From Ectocarpus siliculosus (Eukaryota; Sar; Phaeophyceae; Ectocarpales; Ectocarpaceae), in contig FN649746.1 in the NCBI GenBank assembly GCA_000310025.1, forward strand, positions 3,466,457-3,530,456: DNA of 64,000 nt, given 5' to 3'. Made by a program: the position numbers and the translations under genes. Shown here in pieces: positions 37,080-47,297 of the stretch; position 1 is the stretch's first letter; the number at the start of each line of letters is the position of its first letter. The notes under the pieces are model-generated. The model made no database searches, was not told the DNA's origin, and saw only the letters and a list, made by a program, of their open reading frames with translations.

Positions 37080-37317
37080 TGTTGGAGTAATTGCGGTACA
37101 AGAACGACTCTATTCTACTGCATGGGTTTATGCGGTATTGTGAAGGCGTTGTCAAGTCTGTAACCGTCAGGTGAAGACAGCTTGGGCGTCTGTGTGGATA
37201 ATAATATCACTCTGTGTGTTTGCCTACCTAACCTCGCATCACATGCCAGCTACTTTGTAGCCACAGCTGAAGGAATAGCTGTACAGCAACTGCAGTGACA
37301 GTGCTGTTGCCTCAACA
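37080..37317 (+). repeat. 5' LTR of copia element
   Basis: 238 bp, TG...CA bounded, and matching 42377-42614 throughout by eye. It should contain the element promoter and the start of its transcript. No tRNA-complementary primer site was recognised in the bases directly downstream. Confidence 0.95.
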
Positions 37318-37374
37318 AGTTTTGAGCCTCGAGTTGCTCGAGCTAGTACACCAGAGTCACAAGCGTCGGTAAGC

Positions 37375-40300
37375 ATGGCTACCGGCTCGTCAGGCGAGAT
37401 CCGAAGAGGATTCGCCAAGTTCAGTGGTGACCCAGGCGACTACGTCGGCTGGCGAACTCTGCAGACCTCCTTATTTATGGAGGACAAGCTGCACAAGGTT
37501 CTGTTGGGAGTGGAGAAAGCCCCTACGGATCCTGGACCAAGCGCTACGCCAAACCTGACTTTGGCATACCAAACTGCCCTGGAAGGATACCAGGACAAGA
37601 ACGGACAGATCTTTACCCGGCTGATGCTCGCTACATCTGAAACCGGGGGCTACCAGAGCGCGGCCTCACAGACTGTGCAGGCATACGCGCCTATCGGGTC
37701 TTCCTACAACGGAGACGGTCGTGGAGCATTCCTCGCCCTGGAACGAAAGTACCAGGCCGCTGGGGTATACCGTACGCAGGAGCTGCACGAGAAGTTCATA
37801 TCTTTGGCAGTTACTGCGGACCACGACTTTGATCCGGCCAATGTTATTCAAGACATGCGCCGGATCTGCACGGAGCTAGCCGTGTATAACGACACGGTGG
37901 CTGACCACCGAAAGACGTTCGCTTTCCTGAAAGCACTGCCGGACGACCACTACAAAGAGTTCAAGACAGGGCTGCTGTGCGGCCAGGCTGCTGGGAGCGT
38001 CTTGTCCTTCGAGGAGGTCGCCGACCGAGCCACTTCGTTCCACGCGATGCACATTCGTGGTAAAGTTGCCTCGAAGAACGCGTCCGGAAGCAGCAGCCGT
38101 GCGCTGAATACCGTCACACACGGTGGAGCGCGTTCTTTCCGTAAGGGCGGCGGTCATCATGGTCGTGGACGCGCGCAGCGCGGTGGACGCGGACGTGGCA
38201 GCTGGAACAACTCGTCGAACCGTAACAACGGGTCGTCGAGGGGGAACAACAGCAACGACCAGAACCATGGCGGCGCAACTTCTGGCAACGGAGCTGGTGG
38301 TGCGTCTTCCGACAACCGGCCCTCTGGACGGCCAAACCACTCACAGCAAAGACGCGGGTACGACAGGGACGGCTTATGCAGTTACTGTCACAATTCTACG
38401 GAACACACCTGGACGAACTGCCCGCTTCGCGCCTCCAATGCCACGCGGTTTTCGAACCGTGAACAACAGCAACCGCAGCAGCAGCAGCAGGTCAACACGA
38501 TCGCGGAAGCCACGACACAGGCGTGGCTCACGCACGCGCGCGAGGTCGACCTCACGCTGGAATCGTTCGACATCGCCATAGGCGATCCCGAGCAGGTGCC
38601 GTTTGCGCCTGCTGCATCGACCCCTGAGGAGGCGTCCGATGTCAATGTAGGGCAGGTGTTGGCTGCGCCTGCCACAGCTCCGCTACCATTGTTGGAACGT
38701 GCTGTCCCATTGCAGGTGCCGATTGCGCCTGCCACAGCAGAGGAAACAGTGTTGGCTGCGCCTGCCACAGCTTCGCTACCATTGTTGGAACGTGCTGTCC
38801 CATTGCAGGTGCCGATTGCGCCTGCCACAGCAGAGGAAACCGAGGAGCCTGCTGCCTCCTACGAGCAGGAAATGGACCCGCCTGCCGCGATACAGCATGA
38901 GGAGCTGGTCGCGTACACCAACGTTTTTCGTGCAGTGGACAAGACAGCGCCCGCCGAGCATACGAGGGTGTTCATCGACACCGCCGCTTCGGGACACATG
39001 GTAAGCGGCGAGAGCCCAGTCTCACAACATGTAGTCGACTTGGTTGACTGCGACGTCCGCATCAAGGGTTCGTGCGGCACATCCAGCGCCACCAAGAAAG
39101 GTACGCTGAAGTTCAAACTCAAGAATGACAAAGGTCAACCCGTCCCGATAGAATTGGAGGTTCTGCTTGTGCGGGATCTTGGAGCAAACATATTTTCTGT
39201 CGGAGCGTTGGATGAGAAGGGGGTGAAGACGGATCTACTTTCGGCACCTCCGGCCCTGCGAAGCCGGAACCTGTCTTTCCCCATATCAACAGCAGAGGTG
39301 CCTCGAATGTACGTCGTGAATCTCATCCTGGACGACCTGAATCTCGACCTGCCTAGTTCTCCGCTGGTTTTCCGTGCCGATACCGATGCCGGTGTCTGGC
39401 ACCGGAGGATGGGACATTGCAATGCGCGCGCCCTGAAGCAGCTCTCGGATAAGGAAGGCACCGGCATCAAGTTCATCACCAACATTCAACCAGGTGACTG
39501 CGAAGTGTGCGATGTATCCAAAAGCAAGAAGGCGAGTCACCCCCCGGTTGGCCGCGCCCGTTCACTGACGCGAATGATGCTTATGCATCTCGACCTGTGG
39601 GGAAAACATGGTGTGCCATCGTATAGCGGATGTCAGCATATCGTAATGTTCACCGACGATAAATCTCGCATGCGGTGGGGCATTCCCCTGAAGACAAAGG
39701 ATGGAGTGACTGACGCGCTCGAAACACTGATTAAAGAAGTCGCCGATCCCGAGGGCATCTGCATCGGGAAAATCCATTGCGATGGCGCAGCCGACTTCAA
39801 GGGTAGGTTCTTAGCAATGTGTCGGTCCTTCGGGATCGCTGTGGAGACAAGCCCCCCGTACGTCCCTCAAGGGAATGCTGTCGCCGAACGCGGTTTCGGG
39901 ACCGTCATCGGTGCAGCACGTAGTCTCATGCTTGGAGCTCCGCACCTACCGCGTCAACTGTGGGCGGAAGCCGTGAAGGCCGCCATTTACATCAAGAACC
40001 ACACACCTACTGACGTCCTGGACGGCAAAGCACCACTTGAGGTTTGGGAGGACAAACCACTCGGCAGCTTGAAGCACATGCATGAGTGGGGGTCTGTAGC
40101 GTTTAAACACGTAGAAGCTCGCTCGCGAAACGATAAGTTTTCTGCCAGGGCCAAGAAGTATTACATGGTGGGATACAATACAACCAGCAAGACGTGGCGG
40201 CTATGGGACCCGGCGGAACCACTCAAAATTACAAACTCTGCTGAAGTGTCATTCCGCGAGGTAGATGCCCGCGACGTCGCCCGCCCCATGCACGGGTCTG

Positions 40301-42122
40301 ACCCATTTCCCGAACAAGGCCAGATTTTCCAGCCCGGCATCATCACTACTGGGGCCGAGACAAAAGACGAGGAACCAGAACTAGCAGAAACGAACGACGG
40401 ACCGGACGAAGAACCACCCGCGGTGCGCAAAAGCGGTCGTACGACAAGGCCGCGGGACCGTCTGAACCTGTTTACGACGGAGCAGGTGTTCGAAACGGAA
40501 TACGCGCTGGTGATCGGAGGTGAGATTGGGAACCTTGGTCAAGGGATACCTGGCCAACTAGGATACATGCCCGCCGATCCACCGAACTACCGCGCAGCGG
40601 TCAACGGACCAGATGCTGTTGGATGGATGAAAATCATGGAGGAGGAGAATCGCTCCTTGCTAGACCACGACGTTTATGAGTGGGTCGACCCCCCGTGCGA
40701 TGGTCAAATCATCCCGTCAAAATACATCTACAAATGGAAGTACAACGAGGCCGGCATCGCTGTTCGACAGAAATCGAGAATCGTAGTGCAAGGATTTTAC
40801 GAAGCTGAGACCGGAACCGACAATGCTGCACCGGTAGCGTCTCTCCAAGCCGTCCATCTGATAGTTGCGCATGCAGCCAAGAATGGACTTGTTCTTCGCC
40901 AAGCCGGCATCAGGACGGCGTTCCTCCACGCGAGGATGGAACCGAGATCGAAACCAGTGTACGTCATTCCCCCGGAAGGATTCTCGTGCGACAGCGGGAG
41001 AGCCAGGCAAGTCTGGAAGCTCAGAGCATGGCTTTACGGGTTGCGTTTTTCCCCAAAAGGCTGGTGGGGCACTCTGCACGACTTTCTCCTGAAGATCGGA
41101 TTTGTTGAGAGCACCGCTGAACCGTGCTTGTACATCCTGGACGACGGAGATGTGCTCCTTCTCGTTTATGTGGATGACATTCTGCTGACCGGGGAGGGCG
41201 AGAACAAAGTGCTGAGCATAGTCGATCAGCTGAATGAGCGTTTCGAAACGGTGGACCTGGGAGGAGCCAGATTCCTACTCGGTATGGGAATCAACCGAGA
41301 CAGAGCCGCAGGGACGATTCTTTTGGAACAGGAAGCGTATACCAACGCAGTGTTGGACAAGTTCGGCATGGCCGACGCGCGTCCGACGACATCTCCGTCT
41401 GAGGCTGGACCGGTGTCCGTCTTGGAGGACGAGGTGCTGTCAGCGGAGGATACCACATATTTCCGCTCCGCCACAGGCTCGCTTCTATATCTCAGCAGGT
41501 GCACAAGGCCCGACATTACACACTCCGTGATGGTTCTGACGCGGAGTATGGCGAAACCAGGTCCGAGGGCGATGCAGAAACTCAAACGCGTACTCAGGTA
41601 CCTGAAAGGTACGATATCAATCGGTGTACGCTACGGCGAGGACGCCGGAGATGGAAACGTCATTAGGCGTTTGTCGACTCAGATTTTGCAGGCGACCTAG
41701 ACAAGGGCTACTCCACCACGGGAGTCGTGTTGTACTTCGCTGGTGGACCGGTGGAATGGACATCATCCAAGCAGACGGTGGTGGCGACCTCTTCCGTTGA
41801 AGCAGAGTTCGTGGCTTTGTCGAAGGGGTGCAACATCATCAAGTACTTCCGCCACCTGCTGGACACCATAAATCAGACTCAGGAAGAAGCAACCGTGGTG
41901 TGGGAGGACAACTCGGGAGCTCTAAAATTAACTCGCAGCTTCCGTATCACCCCAAGGACGAAGCACATTGACGTAAAGTTTCACCACGTAAGGTCGCTGG
42001 TAGCTGATGGAGTCGTAGACGTGAAGCAAATATCGACGTCGCTTCAGAAAGCGGACATTTTTACGAAAGGGCTAAACCCGTCGGAGTTTCTCCGCGCCCG
42101 TGGCATGCTGTTAGGAGTTTGA
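37375..42122 (+). CDS. Copia gag-pol polyprotein, frameshifted near RNase H
   Basis: Starts at ATG 37375; the first frame runs 1,441 codons to TAG at 41698-41700, then the RNase H part continues in the +1 frame to 42122. Domains: Gag; a zinc knuckle C335-X2-C338-X5-H344-X4-C349; two 31-residue copies of an Ala/Pro repeat before the protease; protease motif DTAASG (D535); integrase zinc motif WHRRMGH, and catalytic D740, D803, E838; reverse transcriptase with YVDD (D1267/D1268). Where copia elements usually have Asp in the first RT motif (DVKTAFL) this copy reads GIRTAFL (G1178), which should abolish polymerase activity. The frame breaks between 41660 and 41675, just before the RNase H segment ending at 42122. 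The element is thus full-length but non-autonomous. Confidence 0.92.
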
Positions 42123-42376
42123 TCACCTCCCCTCTTCGTAATCAGACTTTATGTCTTGAGGGTTGGATGGTGTATGTGTGTGTATATGTTAGAAGAAAAT
42201 TCGGGAGATTTGTGTCGAAGGAAAATATATCGCTGCTGATGCAACGCAGCTGAGAAAGGCAAAACAATTGATATTGAGTCAGAAGTTCTTAACATGGATA
42301 TTGTTTTCGAGAGGACATTGAGAGAGAATTGGATCTGATGCATTGGTACTAGAATGACGTAGTTCTTGAGAGGACA

Positions 42377-42614
42377 TGTTGGAGTAATTGCGGTACAAGA
42401 ACGACTCTATTCTACTGCATGGGTTTATGCGGTATTGTGAAGGCGTTGTCAAGTCTGTAACCGTCAGGTGAAGACAGCTTGGGCGTCTGTGTGGATAATA
42501 ATATCACTCTGTGTGTTTGCCTACCTAACCTCGCATCACATGCCAGCTACTTTGTAGCCACAGCTGAAGGAATAGCTGTACAGCAACTGCAGTGACAGTG
42601 CTGTTGCCTCAACA
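42377..42614 (+). repeat. 3' LTR of copia element
   Basis: Same 238 bases as the 5' LTR, preceded by the short purine-rich run TTGAGAGGACA that could serve as the polypurine tract, and followed by the CTTGC target duplication. Confidence 0.95.
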
Positions 42615-43069
42615 CTTGCACTTGCTGCTTGGCGGGTACAGCGGAATCAGGTACCATCGTAAGTGGTTGAGGCACCCTCCATGTCTTGTAGGTGTAAACT
42701 GGCGTTTCGTGGCTTGGAAACGATACCACCATTCTCGATGGTCACTTTTGGCATACGTATTCAGCACAAACGCACAAACATCAACGTTTGCGAACTTTGG
42801 GGCACGTCCTCAGCCCGCTCACCGCCGTGGAGCACAAGGCTTCAACAGGTTGCCCCAGTTACTCCGGAAATCCGGTGGGTATGCTCACAAAATCCACCAT
42901 TACTTTTTCATGGGCCCACTCGTTTTCTACTTTATTCCCCCTGTTGTCCGCAATGTGCCCGCTTTGTCCACCTTTGTCCTTTTATTCTTCGGTTTGTTAT
43001 AGTTTCCCCGTTCGGTGACGTGAAGGTCGATTATCGCAATCCCCCACACTACTGACAGTTTTGTTAATC

Positions 43070-43215
43070 AGCCCATGGGATACCCGTGGGTCACTCATGG
43101 GCCGCTCGTGGGCACTTCATGGGCCGCCCATGGGCTGCCCATGGGCTGCCCATAGGTGACCCATGGGCATGCCCATGAGCGACCCATAGGCGGCTCATGA
43201 AGTGCCCACCGTTGG
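43070..43215. repeat. CCCATGGG palindrome array, part 1
   Basis: Dense near-tandem copies of the self-complementary motif CCCATGGG or variants, about every 10-12 bases, separated by 2-4 variable bases. Because the motif is palindromic, both strands have the same character and many alternative hairpins can form. Open frames here are artefacts. Confidence 0.85.
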
Positions 43216-43312
43216 CACGTCAACCTAGAACTTCGCCACCGGCATATCAACCTAGAACTAAGCCACCTTCACATCGACATAGAACTTAGCCACCAGCGCC
43301 AACCTAGCACGT
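43216..43312. repeat. Short tandem repeat of about 28 bp between the palindrome arrays
   Basis: Three to four diverged copies of a unit containing CCACC, CATATCAACCTAGAACT or close variants lie directly between the two CCCATGGG clusters. Confidence 0.7.
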
Positions 43313-43439
43313 ATCGTGTGGGCTTGGGGTTAGGGTTATGGTTAGCGTTAGGATTATTAGCCGTTAAAGTGCCCGTTCCAAAGCAGATAAACTATTGTTT
43401 AGGACTACACTCTGGTAGTACACTGGTTCGGTTGAAGGG

Positions 43440-43660
43440 CTCTCATTGGTCGCCCATGGGCCTCCCATGGGTTGCCCATGGGCCGCCCATGGCTGCCCAC
43501 GGGCTACCCATGGGCATGCCCATGGGTGACCCGTGGGCAACCCATGGGCAACAAAGTGCCCATGGGTGACCCACGGTTGACCCATGGGCCGCCCATCGGC
43601 CTAACCGGGGCGCCCATGGGCGGCCCATGGGTGACCCATGGGAGACCCGATTTTAGAGGC
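43440..43660. repeat. CCCATGGG palindrome array, part 2
   Basis: The second and denser cluster: about 12 exact CCCATGGG sites in roughly 210 bases plus single-base variants. It resumes after about 130 bases of ordinary sequence that includes a GGGTTAGGG motif near 43,327. Confidence 0.88.
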
Positions 43661-45019
43661 CAAAAAAAGGATACATTTCGAAAAGGGTGGGTCACATAAC
43701 AGAAGAAAATGAAACTTTTTTAGTAGACTTCGGTGGGCATACCCACCAGAATATCGGACAAAATCGGGCAAAGCGTTGTGCGCCGCGACGGGGTGTGGCT
43801 GAAGGCGTGCCCGAACGTTCGTGAAAGCTTAAGTTCGTGCTGTATATTGACCCTGACCGTGTTGTTCAGGTGCTGGAATTAGGTTTTGAGTGGTTAGCCT
43901 CTGCCACGAGTGGTCTCTGCGAAGCGATATTTTCGAGTACCCACGTTTGTCCGAGAACGGGGTGGGTATACCCAGTTTTGTCCGAGAACAAGAAATTGAG
44001 ACCTCAGAGATTTAGCCCATATCGCTGCGGCAACAAGGTGTAGACCCCACAATAGTGTGTGTTTCCCACGAGCGGGCCGGCCCTGTACGCGATGCCCTGA
44101 ACAGACACGTATGAGTGTTCAACAACTAACAGGCGCACGAGGACCGGCGACTACGTAGCAGGAGAAAGAACAGCGCAAATCTTGAGGAAATGACTTAGAT
44201 GCCTGTCCGCGACGGTAAAGTCGTGCCCTGGCGTACCGTCAGGCCAGCTGCTGCCGACTGATGGGGGTGCAACGCCCCAGATAGACAAGTCCACTTGCAT
44301 GTTCCAGGACATAGTCGTGAGTTTGACGTTGACACCTAGGTTGCGGAATACTTTGCCGTCGGACATCTTCTATCGGTTCACCGGGTGCTGGCACGCGACA
44401 ATTTACCGTAATGCTATCTGCGGTGGGCAGAAAATTCTGCTGTCCTCGTGTGAACGCGGCCCAGTTCGGTCCTTTGGAGGTGTTTGCGAAGAGTTTCGAG
44501 CGGTGTCGTCTTAAGCGCATATACCAAACTACCGCCGAGGTGTTGCCTTGACATCATTTTGTGGCAATCTCGGCAACCACTATTCAGTTGAGGCCAACGA
44601 GGGCTTGCGTGACAGCTGAGACACGTGGGTACACAGTGAAGAAGTGATTTTCGAAGCATTCGAGCGGTGTCGGAAAAGTTGACAGCACCGGTGTCGTAAT
44701 TAGCATCACCGTTCTTCATTAACCACTCACGCAGTACTGTAGGCCATGGATCGCATGGATCGCATGGCCACTAAGTGGCACTGCACCGATTCGGACGCCC
44801 GCAACAGGATTTGGCACAAGGCCAATGACGCCAGCACAAAATACTTGTGCCCTTGAAACGACAAGTCAACTACAGTACATCCAGATCTTGATCTAAGACC
44901 GGAACTCAAACGTTTATCATCACATGTTGTCTAACGGACTTCTTATCATGTACACTGCTTGTCCCTCAATACGTTACACAAACACACTAAAAATAACAAC
45001 ACGGCAGGTGGCCAATGCT

Positions 45020-46000
45020 TGAAGTGGAGCCCCAATCAATGCGTGCAAAAGCTCTACGATATCAATCATGCCCAGAAAAATCGGGAATCTACAGCGTGAA
45101 GCTGTCGTAGCAGTTCAGTGTGAAGTACTGACAGCACGAAGTGGCCCGACCCTTTCCTCGTCAAGGAATAAACAATGACAATTTGGCCATTGCGCTCGCC
45201 TAACGATTGTGGCCAGCGGACACTTCTCCTGCCGCAAAATACACCCCTTCTCCCCGCCCACTCAGAACATAAGACCCGCTCTTACCATCGAGTACGCAAC
45301 GTCGAAGATCTAGACATACAGTCGAGCAACAATATCCATAGTTTCTATCCGTCCTCGTTAATAGAAAGCTACTTTCGAAAAAGAGCGTGCCTTTCTCGTG
45401 AAACGCCAAGAACTACTTCTAGGGAATTGTGGGGGTCGATTTGAAGGCGGAGTAAACGGCGATTTGACCAGCCAGCCCCTATCTGCCTCGACAACAGCAT
45501 GACACACAACATAAATATGTGGTACATAGTAATACTCCGACCAATGGTCGCTGCAACACGTATCATTGCTCGTGAACAAGCGCTCAAGATCAATCACGCC
45601 CAAACAAAGAAATACGGGCATACGCAGTTCACTCAGGCAGATATAAAGACCCCGTGACGGTGGCCTTGAAATGCAGGATGAAGAATGTTGAAAAAGGAGT
45701 GGCTTGACCCTTTCCAGGCCAATGAAGATGTAACCATGGCCGTTCGACCATTGCACTCGAATGGCGATTACGGCCAGTTTGCACTTCTCCGCCATCGAGG
45801 GATACCCTATCATATCGCGACTGCACAGAGCCACTTCTTCAACCACAAATACCATCGGGTAGACCACACATGTACGTGGCGGAATCTATACCCATTCTCG
45901 CTGAAAGAACACTACAATAGCTACAGTTTGACAAATCGTACCTTAGACTACAGCACAAACCACACACTGCTTCCACACAGAGAAGAGCTTCTATGGAGTC
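45020..46000. repeat. Diverged direct duplication (two blocks of about 400 bp)
   Basis: The blocks at about 45,030-45,310 and 45,585-45,870 share ordered similar segments (ATCAATC-GCCCA, GACCCTTTCC, GCCATTGC/ACCATTGC-CTCG, CACTTCTCC). They look like an old tandem duplication of unknown content. The similarity was judged by eye only. Confidence 0.35.
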
Positions 46001-46780
46001 GTGGCCATCGATTCCACGGGATCAACCAGGATTTCACCTGCCAAGTCCTCGACAACGAAGCCTTGGTTGCCGGCCTCCTCCTCAATGTCCACCCTGGCGT
46101 CCTCCTGATAACGACAAACGTCAAGAAATCACACACGACATTGGAAACAGGACGACCATTCTATGTTGTTAGATATCGAGGATCGCACGAGCGTGTCTGC
46201 CAGCACTAGGAATCAGACAAACAGTTAATCTTCTTGTTGAAATCCAAGGGCTGCCGACGATTTCACTATGGGATTGGATTGGTGCATGAAAAAATGCCGT
46301 TGCTGGAGTTGGAGAGAGAAACGGGTCATGGCCAAACCGTACCCTTCGACTACGCCGTTTATTCTGTCCACCTCTCGTCACGAGGGAACGTTCTTCAAGA
46401 CAACCAGTCTTTTTTGTTTCTCCTGCAGGGTCCCCTTTGTCTCGCATTTGGTTCTCTCGGGAACATGCCCGAGAGCTGGACTAACGGTTAGGGTTCCAGG
46501 ATTCAAGAGTGAGTGTTTCATGCAAACTCCTTGCGCGATGTTGTCCACCACCGGACTGTGGGATTCGTCTCTCGCTAGGTGAAGATTCACGGCAAATGGG
46601 AAAACTACGGCTGAGGCCCATGGAATTTGTGGTAGCGGCGTGAACACTTGACTTCGCTAAAAATGAGTACTTGGCTTCGCAGCTCTAGAGAACCTGTACG
46701 ATTTGGGCAAAACACCTACACAACCCCTGCAGATGATGTGGCTATCACAGCAGCGACATGGGCAAGGCGTGACACCTTAC

Positions 46781-46870
46781 CGCAACATCGACGATAGATG
46801 ACACCTCTGCCTCAAGTTCTGCCTCCGCCGCGTCCTCAACGATTTCCTGTTCGGCGGGAGTGAGGGTTGC
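46781..46870 (-). CDS. Candidate additional 3' exon of the deacetylase gene
   Basis: Thirty codons (ATLTPAEQEIVEDAAEAELE and on) are bounded by CCCTCAG and GTAAGG, both good splice sites on the minus strand. It lies downstream of exon 47298-47423, whose apparent stop overlaps a strong GTGAGT donor. Direct joining of the two would be out of phase, so an undetected exon or different boundary would be needed. It could also belong to a separate minus-strand gene. Confidence 0.35.
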
Positions 46871-46895
46871 CTGAGGGATGGGGGCGAGCCTAAGG

Positions 46896-46932
46896 AAAAG
46901 GGCAAGGGCAAGGGCAAGGACAAGGACAAGGG
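46896..46932. repeat. Hexanucleotide repeat AAGGGC/AAGGAC
   Basis: Six direct copies of AAGG(G/A)C immediately upstream (in minus-strand sense) of the candidate exon 46781-46870. Confidence 0.85.
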
Positions 46933-47297
46933 CGTGGAACACAGAACCAACATAGTGGACGCAGGGCGATTGCTAGGGGTTGGTACATCGGGAGGTCAGT
47001 GACGATGGCGATGGATACTGGACGGGTTCCAATAGACCGCGGCCGTACGCCACGCGGGTATTCCTTTCGAAGAAACAAGAAGAGGAGTGAGTTCAATCAC
47101 ACATGATTATGCAAGTGTCGACTCCATGCACACCACGCTGACGTTAGACAAAATGCTGACAGAACGGAAGGCAGTTGAAGCGTTCGGCTCGCTACGGTTA
47201 CGCGTAACGGGGAAACGTAAAATGGGAAAAAGTAATGACATGTCTTTTCGAAACCGTAGGGAAAGGTCTGTCGGGTACGAGGTATCACGCCGTGGAC

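Larger units (their letters stand above)
37080..42614 (+). mobile_element. Ty1/copia LTR retrotransposon, 5,535 bp
   Basis: Two 238-bp LTRs (37080-37317 and 42377-42614), each starting TGTTGGAG and ending CAACA, look identical by eye. Target-site duplication CTTGC flanks them (37075-37079 and 42615-42619). The internal region encodes one gag-pol frame in the order Gag, protease, integrase, reverse transcriptase, RNase H, which defines the copia superfamily. Matching LTRs imply a very recent insertion. The coding region nevertheless carries a frameshift and an active-site change, so this copy was probably mobilised by enzymes of a sibling element. Confidence 0.97.
42615..46780. other. Gene-poor region downstream of the copia element
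   Basis: Apart from the palindrome array at 43.07-43.66 kb and weak duplicated sequence at 45.0-46.0 kb, I see only short unrelated open frames. The longest (45685-46209, 174 codons) has no recognisable domain. No RNA gene was found. Confidence 0.5.

Noticed and set aside
43318-43699. Met-Gly-Asp-Pro-Trp-rich open frames on both strands
   Set aside because: Translation artefacts of the CCCATGGG palindrome array.
45685-46209. 174-codon plus-strand open frame
   Set aside because: No domain, no splice or start context of note, and it lies in an old duplicated non-coding block.
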